Below, piece by piece: positions 45,196-53,966 of a stretch of 64,000 bases of DNA. The notes beneath the pieces were generated by a model, which was not told the origin of the DNA, ran no database searches, and was given only the letters and a program-made list of their open reading frames with translations. The stretch's first letter is position 1; each line of letters opens with the position of its first letter. Made by a program: the position numbers and the translations under genes. This DNA is from Burkholderia catarinensis (GTDB lineage: Bacteria; Pseudomonadota; Gammaproteobacteria; Burkholderiales; Burkholderiaceae): positions 1 to 64,000 of the forward strand of contig NZ_MDEQ02000024.1 in NCBI RefSeq assembly GCF_001883705.2, written 5' to 3'.

Positions 45196-45263
45196 GCGCG
45201 CTCAATGAACACGCATGGCGGCGCGGTTTGCACGCGACGCCAATCGAACAGAGGTCAAAATAC

Positions 45264-46145
45264 ATGTCGATTCTGATCAACAAGGACACGAAGGTCATCA
45301 CGCAGGGCATTACCGGCAAAACCGGTCAGTTCCATACGCGCGCCTGCCGTGAATACGCAAACGGCCGCGAAGCATTCGTCGCGGGCGTGAACCCGAAGAA
45401 GGCCGGCGAAGATTTCGAAGGCATTCCGATCTACGCAAGCGTCAAGGAAGCGAAGGAAGAAACCGGCGCGACCGTGTCGGTCATCTACGTTCCGCCGGCA
45501 GGCGCAGCTGCTGCGATCTGGGAAGCAGTCGAAGCCGACCTGGATCTTGCGATCTGCATCACGGAAGGCATCCCCGTGCGCGACATGATCGAAGTGAAGG
45601 ACCGCATGCGTCGCGAAGGCCGCAAGACGCTGCTGCTCGGGCCGAACTGCCCGGGCACGATCACGCCGGACGAACTGAAGATCGGCATCATGCCGGGCCA
45701 CATCCACCGCAAGGGCCGCATCGGCGTCGTGTCGCGTTCGGGCACGCTGACGTATGAAGCCGTTGCGCAGCTGACGGCACTCGGCCTCGGCCAGTCGTCG
45801 GCAGTCGGTATCGGCGGCGACCCGATCAACGGTCTGAAGCACATCGACGTGATGAAGATGTTCAACGACGATCCGGATACGGACGCAGTCGTGATGATCG
45901 GCGAAATCGGCGGTCCGGACGAAGCCAATGCGGCTGAGTGGATCAAGGCCAACATGAAGAAGCCGGTCGTCGGCTTCATCGCAGGCGTCACCGCGCCTCC
46001 GGGCAAGCGCATGGGCCACGCCGGCGCGCTGATCTCGGGCGGTGCGGATACGGCCGAAGCGAAGCTGGAAATCATGGAAGCGTGCGGCATCACCGTCACG
46101 CGCAACCCGTCGGAAATGGGCCGCCTGCTGAAGGCAGCGCTGTAA
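45264..46145 (+). CDS. sucD: Succinyl-CoA ligase alpha subunit
   Basis: Alpha subunit carrying the phosphohistidine. 293 aa; H252 in RMGHAGALISGG is the phosphorylated residue, and GITGKTGQFHT binds CoA. SRSGTLTYEA and GIGGDPINGL are further conserved loops. ATG 45264 (MSILINKDTKV) follows GAGGT. A strong terminator follows, so sucCD end here. Confidence 0.98.
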   Translation: MSILINKDTKVITQGITGKTGQFHTRACREYANGREAFVAGVNPKKAGEDFEGIPIYASVKEAKEETGATVSVIYVPPAGAAAAIWEAVEADLDLAICITEGIPVRDMIEVKDRMRREGRKTLLLGPNCPGTITPDELKIGIMPGHIHRKGRIGVVSRSGTLTYEAVAQLTALGLGQSSAVGIGGDPINGLKHIDVMKMFNDDPDTDAVVMIGEIGGPDEANAAEWIKANMKKPVVGFIAGVTAPPGKRMGHAGALISGGADTAEAKLEIMEACGITVTRNPSEMGRLLKAAL

Positions 46146-46170
46146 TATTTCCGCTGGGTTCGTCCTGCAG

Positions 46171-46197
46171 AAAACGCCGGCTTTGCCGGCGTTTTTT
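46171..46197 (+). terminator. Rho-independent terminator of sucCD
   Basis: Stem ACGCCGGC / GCCGGCGT with a TTT loop, flanked by AAAA and T6, 25 bp beyond the sucD stop. The best terminator in the window. Confidence 0.95.
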
Positions 46198-46226
46198 GTT
46201 ATGCTCGCGCAATGAATTCGTAAGCA

Positions 46227-46281
46227 CCGGGCATGCGCCACGCATGTGCCGGCGATGAACCGGGCCGCCCGCCGGGCGGCC
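46227..46281 (+). promoter_or_regulatory. Leader hairpins upstream of the TerC gene
   Basis: Two hairpins in the 5' leader: CCGG-GCATGCG-CCA-CGCATG-TG-CCGG (46227-46252) and GGCCGCCC-GCC-GGGCGGCC (46263-46281), 20 bp before the ATG. Manganese-responsive riboswitches precede some TerC genes, but I do not see the yybP-ykoY consensus, so this is only a structured leader. Confidence 0.4.
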
Positions 46282-46302
46282 GCTGCCCTGCCCGTCACCG
46301 CC

Positions 46303-47007
46303 ATGCTCGAATTCCTGACGTCGCTGCACTGGGGCGCCATTGTCCAGATCGTCATCATTGACATCCTGCTCGGCGGCGACAACGCGGTCGTGATCGCGCT
46401 CGCGTGCCGCAACCTGCCGGCGAACCAGCGGCTGCGCGGCGTCGTCTGGGGCACCGCGGGTGCGATCCTGCTGCGCGTCGCGCTGATCACGTTCGCGGTC
46501 GCGCTGCTCGACGTGCCGTTCCTGAAGTTCGGCGGCGGGCTGCTGCTGCTGTGGATCGGCATCAAGCTGATGGCGCCGGCCGCTGATGCGCACGACGACG
46601 TGAAACCGGCCGACCGGCTGTGGGATGCCGTGAAGACGATCGTGATCGCCGATGCGGTGATGAGCCTCGACAACGTGATCGCGATCGCCGGCGCGGCCGA
46701 ACAGGCCGACCCGTCGCACCGGATCGCGCTCGTGATCTTCGGGCTCGTCGTCAGCGTGCCGATCATCGTGTGGGGCAGCACGCTGGTGCTGAAACTGCTC
46801 GACCGTTTCCCGATCGTCGTGGCGCTCGGCGCCGCGCTGCTCGGCTGGATAGCGGGCGGGCTGATCGTGAACGACCCGGTCGGCGACCGCTGGCCGGTGC
46901 TCGATACGCCGCCGGTGATCTACGGCGCGAGCCTCGCGGGCGCGCTGTTCGTCGTGGCGATCGGTTACGCGCTCAGGAAACGCCGCGACGCGCCGCACGC
47001 GCACTGA
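46303..47007 (+). CDS. TerC-family integral membrane protein
   Basis: 234-aa inner-membrane protein with about seven TM helices. The family hallmark DILLGGDNAVVIALACRNLP (acidic residues inside the membrane) and ADAVMSLDNVIAIAG are both present. Relatives export manganese or assist membrane-protein metalation; substrate here is open. ATG 46303 (MLEFLTSLHW) is chosen; an earlier in-frame ATG (46246) would add an Ala/Arg-rich stretch across the hairpins. Confidence 0.88.
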   Translation: MLEFLTSLHWGAIVQIVIIDILLGGDNAVVIALACRNLPANQRLRGVVWGTAGAILLRVALITFAVALLDVPFLKFGGGLLLLWIGIKLMAPAADAHDDVKPADRLWDAVKTIVIADAVMSLDNVIAIAGAAEQADPSHRIALVIFGLVVSVPIIVWGSTLVLKLLDRFPIVVALGAALLGWIAGGLIVNDPVGDRWPVLDTPPVIYGASLAGALFVVAIGYALRKRRDAPHAH

Positions 47008-47060
47008 CGCTGGCCGTCCGGCCGACTGCCGGCTTCGCGGCCCGCTGGCTACGATCGAGA

Positions 47061-47087
47061 CGCCTGCCTTTATCGGCAGGCGTTTTT
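47061..47087 (+). terminator. Rho-independent terminator after the TerC gene
   Basis: Stem CGCCTGCC / GGCAGGCG with a 6-nt loop, then TTTTT. It lies 53 bp after the stop codon and 18 bp before the pilin start, so the pilin needs its own promoter or read-through. Confidence 0.92.
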
Positions 47088-47104
47088 CGTTTCCGGAGCC
47101 TGCC

Positions 47105-47701
47105 ATGTTCGAAGCCTTTTCCGTATCCCTGTTCCGTCGCGTTGCCGCCGATCTGCGGCGCGCGAACCGGCCTTCGCCGCGCTGGCGGCCGGCCGGCTTC
47201 ACGTTGATCGAGTTGATGATCGTGCTGGCGATCGTCGGCGTGATCGCGGCCTATGCGATTCCCGCGTACCAGGATTACCTTGCGCGCTCGCGCGTCGGCG
47301 AGGGGCTCGCGCTCGCGTCGTCCGCGCGGCTCGCGGTTGCCGACAACGCGGCGAGCGGCGCAAGCCTCGACGGCGGCTACAGCCCGCCGGCCGCGACCCG
47401 CAACGTCGAATCGGTTGCGATCGACGGCCAGACCGGCCAGATTACGGTCGCGTTTACCACCCGCGTCGCCGCGGCCGGCACGAATACGCTGGTGCTCGTG
47501 CCGTCGGCGCCCGACAAGGCCGACACGCCTACCGCGCGCGTGCCGCTCAAAAAGGGCGCGATGCAGGCCGGCGCGATCGCGTGGGAGTGCTTCGCCGCGG
47601 GCAAGGATGCGTCGTCGCTGCCGGCGCCGGGGGCCGGGCCGTTGCCGGGCGACGCCGCGACGCTGCCTGCGAAATATGCGCCGGCCGAGTGCCGCGCGTA
47701 G
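47105..47701 (+). CDS. Type IV pilin-like protein with a long leader
   Basis: 198-aa prepilin. The PilD site G31-F32 in AGFTLIELMIVLAIVGVIAAYAIPAYQDYLARSRV is canonical (E5 after the cut), but the leader is 31 residues and positively charged, against 5-7 in ordinary PilA. The mature part has a Cys pair (AWECFAAG and AECRA) that could form the C-terminal D-loop. The stretch DASSLPAPGAGPLPGDAATLPA is Ser/Pro/Ala-rich, a pattern that suits O-glycosylation. GGAG precedes ATG 47105. The next gene is pglL. Confidence 0.88.
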   Translation: MFEAFSVSLFRRVAADLRRANRPSPRWRPAGFTLIELMIVLAIVGVIAAYAIPAYQDYLARSRVGEGLALASSARLAVADNAASGASLDGGYSPPAATRNVESVAIDGQTGQITVAFTTRVAAAGTNTLVLVPSAPDKADTPTARVPLKKGAMQAGAIAWECFAAGKDASSLPAPGAGPLPGDAATLPAKYAPAECRA

Positions 47702-47856
47702 CGGCGGCGGCAGAGCAGGGCGGCGGCGCGTGCGGCATGCCGGCCGCCGCTTCGGCGGCCGGGGCGGTCGCTCCGCGTCGGGTCGTGGCGCGAAGGCCCC
47801 GCACAGAGGAGGGAAAGTTTTGTATAGTGCGCCGGTTGCTGACATCCGGTTCGCTC

Positions 47857-49635
47857 ATGCCTTCTACTTTTTCCCGTTCGTTGCCGCTCGTTGCGCTGGC
47901 TGTCGCCCTGATCGTGCCGTACGCGATCACGAATCACACGTATCCGATCCCGACCTTCTATTCCGAGTTTTCCGCGCTGGTGTTGTATCTGCTGGTGGGG
48001 GTGTCCGTCGTGCTGCTCGCGCGCACCGGCCGCCCGGCCGCGCCGTTCGCCGCGCCGGCCGCGTTCGTCGTGCCGCTCGGTTTCGCCGTGGTGCTGATCG
48101 CGCAGGTCGCGCTGATTCCGCTCAAGGTGCCGTCGATGAACTGGCTGGCGCTCGGCTATCTCGCCGTCGCGCTGGTCGCGATGCAGGCCGGCTACACGCT
48201 CGCGCGCGACGGGTTGGCCGAAGCCGTGTCGCGGATGATGGCCGGTGCGCTGCTCGTCGGCGGCGTGTTCGCGGTCGGAACCCAGATCGTGCAGTTGTTC
48301 CACCTCGAGTCGGCCGTGTCGCCGTTCGTCGTGATGTACAACGTCGCGGTCGATCGCCGGCCGTACGGCAACATGGCGCAAGCGAACCATCTGGCCACCT
48401 ACATCGCGTTCGCGCTGGCGGGCGCGCTGTATCTCGTGCAGACGCGCCGGCTCGCGGTATGGGCGTGGTTCGCGCTGTCGATCGTGCTGTCGGTCGGTCT
48501 CGCGCTGACGGTGTCGCGCGGGCCGTGGCTGCAGGTCGCGGTGATGGTCGTCGCGGGTTTCTGGATGGCATGGCTCGAATCGCGCCGCGCGCAGGGCAAT
48601 GCGCGCGCGTGGCTGATACCGGTCGTGCTCGCGGTCGCGTTCATCGCGGTGAACGTCGCGGTGCGCTGGGCCAACGTCCACTACCACCTGAATCTCGCGG
48701 AATCGGCGGCCGACCGGATGCGCGACGCGGGGCAGATCGCGCCGCGCCTCGCGTTGTGGAAGTACGGGCTCGCGATGTTCCGCGAGCATCCGCTGCTCGG
48801 CGTCGGCTGGGGCGAGTTCCCGTCGCACCAGTTTGCGCTCGTGCGCACGCTCGGCGGCGTCGAGATCGCGAACAACTCGCACGACATCTTCATCGACCTG
48901 CTCGCGAAGTCCGGTCTCGTCGGCCTCGGCGTGCTCGCCGTCACGCTCGTGATGTGGTTCGTGCGTGCGCTGCGCGCGCCGCAGTCGAGCATGCGCGTGT
49001 TCGGCTTCGCACTGATCGGCATCCTGCTGATGCATGCGCTGGTCGAGTATCCGCAGCAGTACATGTTTTTCCTGCTGCCGGCGATGTTCGTGATCGGGCT
49101 GCTCGACGTGAAGCCGCTGCGCATCCTGCCGGGACGCGCGGCATTCGGGCTGTTCGCGGTGCTGTCGTTCGGCGGCGTGCTGGCGGCGGTGCCCGTGCTG
49201 CGCGACTACCAGCACGCGGAAGTGCTGTATTACGGCAACGATCCGGCCGCACAGTACCGCGATGCACCGTCGCTGCTGTTCGGCGCGTGGGGCGATTACG
49301 GTGCGGCCACGCTGCTCGCGATTTCGCCGGACGACTTGCCGGCCAAGCTCGCCGCGCACGAACGCGCGATCGCGCTGCTGCCCGGCGAGACGGTGCTGCG
49401 CCGCTATGCGGCGCTGCAGGCGCTGGCGGGCCGCGAAGCCGACGCGCTCGATACCGTTGCGCGCCTGCATGTGTTTGCGAAGGAGTTGAAGGACTGGCCG
49501 CAACAACTGGCCTTGCTGTACAAGCTGTGCGACCAGCAGCCTGCGCTGAAGACGTTCAAGGCGGCCGTCGTCGCGAAGTACGGGGAAGTTCCGGCCGATG
49601 CGGCCGACGACTCGGACGACGACGATTCGGACTGA
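47857..49635 (+). CDS. pglL: PglL-type O-oligosaccharyltransferase
   Basis: Transfers lipid-linked glycan to Ser/Thr of exported proteins. 592 aa, about 12 TM helices, of the Wzy/O-antigen-ligase superfamily; the LMHALVEYPQQYMFFLLP loop (with conserved His) is the PglL signature, and GVGWGEFP and NNSHDIFIDLLAKSGLVG are typical. The last 130 residues are a soluble helical tail ending in DDSDDDDSD. ATG 47857 is preferred to an upstream in-frame GTG near 47828. It is 155 bp after the pilin on the same strand, which suggests pilin glycosylation. Confidence 0.88.
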   Translation: MPSTFSRSLPLVALAVALIVPYAITNHTYPIPTFYSEFSALVLYLLVGVSVVLLARTGRPAAPFAAPAAFVVPLGFAVVLIAQVALIPLKVPSMNWLALGYLAVALVAMQAGYTLARDGLAEAVSRMMAGALLVGGVFAVGTQIVQLFHLESAVSPFVVMYNVAVDRRPYGNMAQANHLATYIAFALAGALYLVQTRRLAVWAWFALSIVLSVGLALTVSRGPWLQVAVMVVAGFWMAWLESRRAQGNARAWLIPVVLAVAFIAVNVAVRWANVHYHLNLAESAADRMRDAGQIAPRLALWKYGLAMFREHPLLGVGWGEFPSHQFALVRTLGGVEIANNSHDIFIDLLAKSGLVGLGVLAVTLVMWFVRALRAPQSSMRVFGFALIGILLMHALVEYPQQYMFFLLPAMFVIGLLDVKPLRILPGRAAFGLFAVLSFGGVLAAVPVLRDYQHAEVLYYGNDPAAQYRDAPSLLFGAWGDYGAATLLAISPDDLPAKLAAHERAIALLPGETVLRRYAALQALAGREADALDTVARLHVFAKELKDWPQQLALLYKLCDQQPALKTFKAAVVAKYGEVPADAADDSDDDDSD

Positions 49636-50090
49636 CGTGCGCAGCGCCCGCCGGGGCGGGGAATCCCGGCGTTTGCCGCGCCGCGATGAAGCGGGGGCCG
49701 GCGTCGGGCAGGTCGGCCTGGCGTGAACCCGGCGAATCCGGCCAGGTATCGATTACCTCGTGGATTGCGTGGATTCCGGCCGCATGCGCGGCGATTCGCG
49801 TCAACCATTGTCAAATCGCCGCCGCTGGCCGGATGGCGCGTGCACAATGCGCGAAAGCGCTCGTGTGCCGCGCTCGCGTGGGCCGGGGCCGGCGTGAACA
49901 CAGGCAACGCCCCGGCTATCCGGGAAGTCCGCCAGGCAGGATCGCGGCCGAGCATCGATCGGCCGTGCGGCCGTAACGGGGCGCCGGTCCGATGGCCGCG
50001 GCGCAGTGTGACGCATGTGATGCGGCCGGGCGGTGTGTTCCGGTGCGCGGCGCGTTCGTCCGGAACAGTGCTGAAGAACGATATTCGACC
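49636..50090. other. Spacer after pglL
   Basis: 455 bp without a supported gene. It is GC-rich, holds short palindromic stretches (for example GATCGGCCGTGCGGCC near 49957) and only chance frames on both strands lacking ribosome sites. A small RNA cannot be excluded. Confidence 0.45.
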
Positions 50091-50441
50091 ATGGCTATTC
50101 GCCCGACCTACCTGATCCTGCCCGCCGTCGCGATGCTGTTTTCCGGCTGCGCGATGCTGTCGTCGTCGCAGGAAAGCAAGCTGACCTGCCACATTCCGCG
50201 CGCCGTCTATCCGGATACCGCGAAGCCGCTCACGCGCCCGGCGACAGTACTGGTGCGCGCGCTGATGACGACGTCGGGCGAAGCGCAGAACGTCACCGTG
50301 ACGACGAGCAGCCGCAATGCGGCGGCCGATCGCGCGGCCGTCGACGCGATGACGCACGCGACCTGCGTGCAGACGGGCGCAACCGCGAACCCGTTCCTGC
50401 TGACCCAGCCGTTCGTGTTCGGGCCGCAACGCGGCCAGTGA
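50091..50441 (+). CDS. Putative TonB-C-like lipoprotein
   Basis: 116-aa lipoprotein: signal AIRPTYLILPAVAMLFSGC with Cys20 in the lipobox. The mature half CHIPRAVYPDTAKPLTRPATVLVRALMTTSGEAQNVTVTTSSRNAAADRAAVDAMTHATC follows the pattern of TonB C-terminal domains (Pro-x-Tyr, V-x-v-x-v, A-a-x-A), but without TonB N-terminal TM and Pro-rich linker. Function unknown; possibly envelope-protein binding. Two Cys could pair. Confidence 0.72.
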   Translation: MAIRPTYLILPAVAMLFSGCAMLSSSQESKLTCHIPRAVYPDTAKPLTRPATVLVRALMTTSGEAQNVTVTTSSRNAAADRAAVDAMTHATCVQTGATANPFLLTQPFVFGPQRGQ

Positions 50442-50544
50442 TGCGCGTGCGGCTTGCCGTCCGGTTTCGCCTCCGGCCTGCCGCACCGTTGCATGGCCGG
50501 CCAAAGTCGAGACGCGCGGCCGTTGCGGCGCACGCGTTCCATGT

Positions 50545-51759
50545 TCAGTGCCGCGGCATCAGGTTCGCGCCGCGGCAGGCCGGTTCGGCCGCATTGCGCA
50601 GCCCGAGCATCGTGAATCCGTTGCGCTCCTGGCGAATCAGCGCATAGCGCCGTGCGACGGTTTCCCCGCTCTTGCCGGTCAGATCCAGTTCGACCTGAAA
50701 GCGATCCTTGCTGTCCGCGCAGCCGCGCACCGGGCCGTACGCGAACCCGATATCGGGCGCCTTGCTTTCCGCGTTGAACGCCTGCCGGGCCTTCAGCGCG
50801 GCGGCCGCGGCGGCGGGCTCGCTCCATTCGCGCGCAAGCGCATCGTCCACCTTCAGCCACTCGTCGACGAAATCGCGGCCATTGACCGCCACGGGCTGCA
50901 CGCGCTGCACGGTGTCGCCGTCGACGCGGTAGCGGAAGATGCCCGGCCGCGTCATCACTTCGCTATCGATCGAGCCGACCGTCGTGCGCAGCTCGAAGCC
51001 GTCGGGGCGCGCCTTGAACCGGATTGCGTCGTCGTCGATCACGTAGCCGTGCTCCGTATGGAACAGCGTGCGTTGCGCGGCCGGGCCGTTTGCCGGTGCG
51101 ACCACGTCTGCCGCGAACCGGCTCCAGCGCGACGAGCACCACGGCGTGCCGTGGACGACCGCGACTTGCCCGCCGGGCAGCGCCGAGAACCAGAAGCCGC
51201 CGCCGTAGGCGCCGCCGATGTCCTTGTAGTCGTCGGCCTGCCAGCGCAGCACGCGCCGCCAGTTGCCGTTTTCCCATGCGTACGCGGTGAGCAGGTTGTC
51301 GTCGCCGCACGCGATGTCGAAGCCGGCGCGCACGAAGAGGCGCGGGCGGGACGTGTCGCTGCGTTCGACGTCGACGTCCGGATTGCGGCCGAATGCCGAT
51401 TCGCCGCTTTTCGGCGCGGCCGAGCGGATTGATGGAGCCGGCACGCCGAGCGCGGCCGCAAGCGTGCGCTTCAGCGCAGCCGGGTCGACGTGTTCGTCGC
51501 TGCATGCGAGCCGCGCGTCGATCGCGCTGACGAGCGCCTGCTTGTACGCACGAAGCGCGTCGCGCAGCGGCGGCGAGATATCGACGTTGCCACCACCGTC
51601 GCCTTGCGGATTGCGGACCTGCTGCACGCGCTGCTGCGCGTCGATGGCTGCGCGCGCGGCGATGTCGGCGGCGGGGCAGGGGCCGGCGGCGAGAGCGGCG
51701 GCGGGTGCGGCGCAGGCGACGGAGAGCGCGAGTGTCGCGCGTTTCAGCATGTTCTTCAT
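50545..51759 (-). CDS. Secreted protein of unknown function
   Basis: 404-aa protein with a signal peptide (MLKRATLALSVACAAPAAALAAG). Mature part has a helical region (about 30-120) and a strand-rich region with DDYKDIGGAYGGGFWFSALPGGQVAVVHG, four or more Cys (GPCPAAD, ACSDEH, DIACGDD, PWCSSRW, RGCADS, ACRGAN) likely paired in the periplasm. No family recognised. It and the Asp-box protein gene upstream of it (211-bp gap, same strand) may be one unit. A start at ATG 51750 is possible. Confidence 0.65.
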   Translation of the reverse strand: MKNMLKRATLALSVACAAPAAALAAGPCPAADIAARAAIDAQQRVQQVRNPQGDGGGNVDISPPLRDALRAYKQALVSAIDARLACSDEHVDPAALKRTLAAALGVPAPSIRSAAPKSGESAFGRNPDVDVERSDTSRPRLFVRAGFDIACGDDNLLTAYAWENGNWRRVLRWQADDYKDIGGAYGGGFWFSALPGGQVAVVHGTPWCSSRWSRFAADVVAPANGPAAQRTLFHTEHGYVIDDDAIRFKARPDGFELRTTVGSIDSEVMTRPGIFRYRVDGDTVQRVQPVAVNGRDFVDEWLKVDDALAREWSEPAAAAAALKARQAFNAESKAPDIGFAYGPVRGCADSKDRFQVELDLTGKSGETVARRYALIRQERNGFTMLGLRNAAEPACRGANLMPRH

Positions 51760-51970
51760 CGAATCTTGTCTTCGTTCTTTTCTTCGTTCATGACGGAAAG
51801 CGGTTGGCCGGACACCGAACCGGATGCGATGGACGAATCATTCGACCCATGGCGCCTGTTCAGCAGGGGCACGCATTGCCATCGTGCGGCACGATACCTC
51901 GCTGCGGCCCGGGATTGTCACGATCGTGCTACCGCAGCGAGGGCCGGCCGCCGAGGCGTCCGGCACGTGG

Positions 51971-53224
51971 TCAGAAGGTCCGCTTCTTTAGCGTGAATGC
52001 GTGCAGCCAGTACAGCGTGTTGGTCTGCGCGTCGAAGTAGCCGCCTTGTGCGGTTTTGTCGGTCGTTTTATTCCACGACTTGCCGGCGTCGGTGCTGCTG
52101 AACGTCAGGTCGATCGGTGCGCCGCCGCCGGTGCCGCCGCTTCCGGAGTTCGGATCGGTTGCATAGACGAGCAGGAGGCCGTTGCGACCGATGCTCATAC
52201 TGTCGAGTGTGAGCTTCTCGTCGAACGTGCGCAGTTGCTGCACGGCCTCGGGATGGTCGTTCGTCCACGTGAAAATGGCGCCCGTCCGGCGGCCGTTGTC
52301 GTGACCCTCGCCGTTTTGCGGCTTGTCGAGATGCGACAGCGTGTACAGCGAATAACGTGATCCCGATTCCGGCGTGGTGTCGAGCGCAGTGACGACCTGG
52401 CCTGGCAGCACCGTATCTGTCACGAATGCGTGCTGCCCCCAGTCGAGCCGGTCGACCACGCTGTGAGCGGGTGCTTCGGCAGTCTGTGCGACATGGTAGG
52501 CGATCCGCAGAACACCGTCCGGGCCGAGGCTGATTGCATTGAAATCCTGGCGCGTCTCGCTGCCGACGTGTGCATCGGCCGGCACGTCGATCGCTTGCCA
52601 CGTGTTTCCGCCGTCGGAAGTTCGCCATACGCGGGGCCCCCAGCCGGCCGCGTAGCCACGCTGCGGATCGAGAAAGAGCAGGCGGCCGATGTTCTGGCTT
52701 TCGGGCCATTGAAGTTGCGACCATGTTTGGCCGCCATCACTCGATTTCCACAGCTTGGTGGTTTGCGGCGCGTCGCCACCTTGCGCCTCGGGAGCCTTGT
52801 AGTTCATCCACGACGTGCTGATGAACTGGGCGGACCAGTCCGGCGAATACCACCAGGCGGCATTCTGGCCGACCTGCTGGAAATGGCGCTTCATCCCGCC
52901 GTCGATGGTGCCGCGGAAGAAGCTGATCGTCATGCGGTTCAGCGACTCGCCGGTGTCGTTCATCCATGCTTCGGTCGGCTCGGCCCGCTGCGGCTCGTTC
53001 GATTCGGCATGGGGCTTGAACGTCACCTCGGGATTGGCGAGCTTGACGCTCATCACGTCATTGCCCTTGATGCGGAAGTTGCCGCCGCCATAGGGCGTGT
53101 CGTTTCGCATGAAGCTTGTCGTAAGCGTTTCCCAATCCGTCGTCGTGCGAACATAACTGTATGTCGCAACGACCAGGGCGGCGAGGCTCCCGACGACCGC
53201 TATCCGGCGCGTGTGTTTTTGCAT
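51971..53224 (-). CDS. Membrane-anchored Asp-box (BNR/YCF48-like) beta-propeller protein
   Basis: 417-aa protein: N-terminal TM anchor (about 8-28, RIAVVGSLAALVVATYSYV) and an extracytoplasmic propeller with three Asp boxes, SSDGGQTW, TSDGGNTW and STDAGKSW. Such repeats occur in sialidases and photosystem-assembly-like proteins, but catalytic Arg and Tyr of sialidases are not evident. Start MQKHTRR at 53224 fits the signal anchor; a TTG at 53305, 5 bp after moaC's stop, would extend it. It is downstream of moaC on the same strand. Confidence 0.68.
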   Translation of the reverse strand: MQKHTRRIAVVGSLAALVVATYSYVRTTTDWETLTTSFMRNDTPYGGGNFRIKGNDVMSVKLANPEVTFKPHAESNEPQRAEPTEAWMNDTGESLNRMTISFFRGTIDGGMKRHFQQVGQNAAWWYSPDWSAQFISTSWMNYKAPEAQGGDAPQTTKLWKSSDGGQTWSQLQWPESQNIGRLLFLDPQRGYAAGWGPRVWRTSDGGNTWQAIDVPADAHVGSETRQDFNAISLGPDGVLRIAYHVAQTAEAPAHSVVDRLDWGQHAFVTDTVLPGQVVTALDTTPESGSRYSLYTLSHLDKPQNGEGHDNGRRTGAIFTWTNDHPEAVQQLRTFDEKLTLDSMSIGRNGLLLVYATDPNSGSGGTGGGAPIDLTFSSTDAGKSWNKTTDKTAQGGYFDAQTNTLYWLHAFTLKKRTF

Positions 53225-53309
53225 GTCGTTGGGCAGGCGGTCACCCCGATATATGACCGACCCGGGAGGGCCGATACGGCATTGAAGGAAAGGCTTGTAA
53301 ATCAAGCCC

Positions 53310-53789
53310 TTAATCTTCCGCCTTCCAGTCCCCCGACTTCCCGCCGCGCTTCTCGCGCACGCTCACCTCGGTGATCACCATCCCGCGATCGACGGCCTTG
53401 CACATGTCGTAGACGGTCAGCAGCCCGACCTGCACGGCGGTCAGGGCTTCCATCTCGACACCGGTCCGGCCGAACGTTTCGACCTGCACGGCGCAGTGGA
53501 CGCCGGGCAGCGCGTCGTCGAGTTCGAAGTCGACGGCCACGCGCGTCAGCGCGAGCGGGTGGCACAACGGGATGAGGTCGGCCGTGCGCTTGGCGCCCTG
53601 GATGGCCGCGATGCGCGCGACGCCGAGCACGTCGCCTTTCTTGGCACGGCCGTCGCGGATCAGCGCGAACGTGGCCGGCAGCATCCGGATCGTGCCGCGC
53701 GCGATCGCGATGCGTCGGGTTTCCTGCTTGTCGCCGACGTCGACCATGTGCGCATGGCCGGCGGCATCGAAATGGGTGAGTCCTGACAT
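53310..53789 (-). CDS. moaC: Cyclic pyranopterin monophosphate synthase
   Basis: Converts the MoaA product to cyclic pyranopterin monophosphate in molybdenum-cofactor synthesis. 159 aa, usual length. Signature stretches: HMVDVGDKQETRRIAIARG, KKGDVLGVARIAAIQGAKRTADLIPLCHPL and GVEMEALTAVQVGLLTVYDMCKAVDRGMVI. Catalytic K49-K50 and the LCHPL motif are visible. Divergent from the M48 protease gene, 177 bp apart. Confidence 0.97.
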   Translation of the reverse strand: MSGLTHFDAAGHAHMVDVGDKQETRRIAIARGTIRMLPATFALIRDGRAKKGDVLGVARIAAIQGAKRTADLIPLCHPLALTRVAVDFELDDALPGVHCAVQVETFGRTGVEMEALTAVQVGLLTVYDMCKAVDRGMVITEVSVREKRGGKSGDWKAED

Positions 53790-53966
53790 GTCATGCTCCG
53801 TCTCAACGGGCGCTTATCATAGCAGCGGCGTTCGCGTCGCCGGGGGCGCAGATGGCGCATGCGCGGCACGAGACAGTCGCGCACGCGCCGGTACAATGAC
53901 CCGAATATTCAGACCAAACGCCGCGATGCGCGCCCGGCGCGCGGACGGTGTCGCCTTCATCCTGCC

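Noticed and set aside
46198..46302. yybP-ykoY manganese riboswitch
   Set aside because: Location before a TerC gene is suggestive, but the conserved sequence blocks are not visible; kept only as a structured leader.
49556..49804. 82-codon minus frame after pglL
   Set aside because: Overlaps the pglL end, Arg/Pro-rich, no ribosome site.
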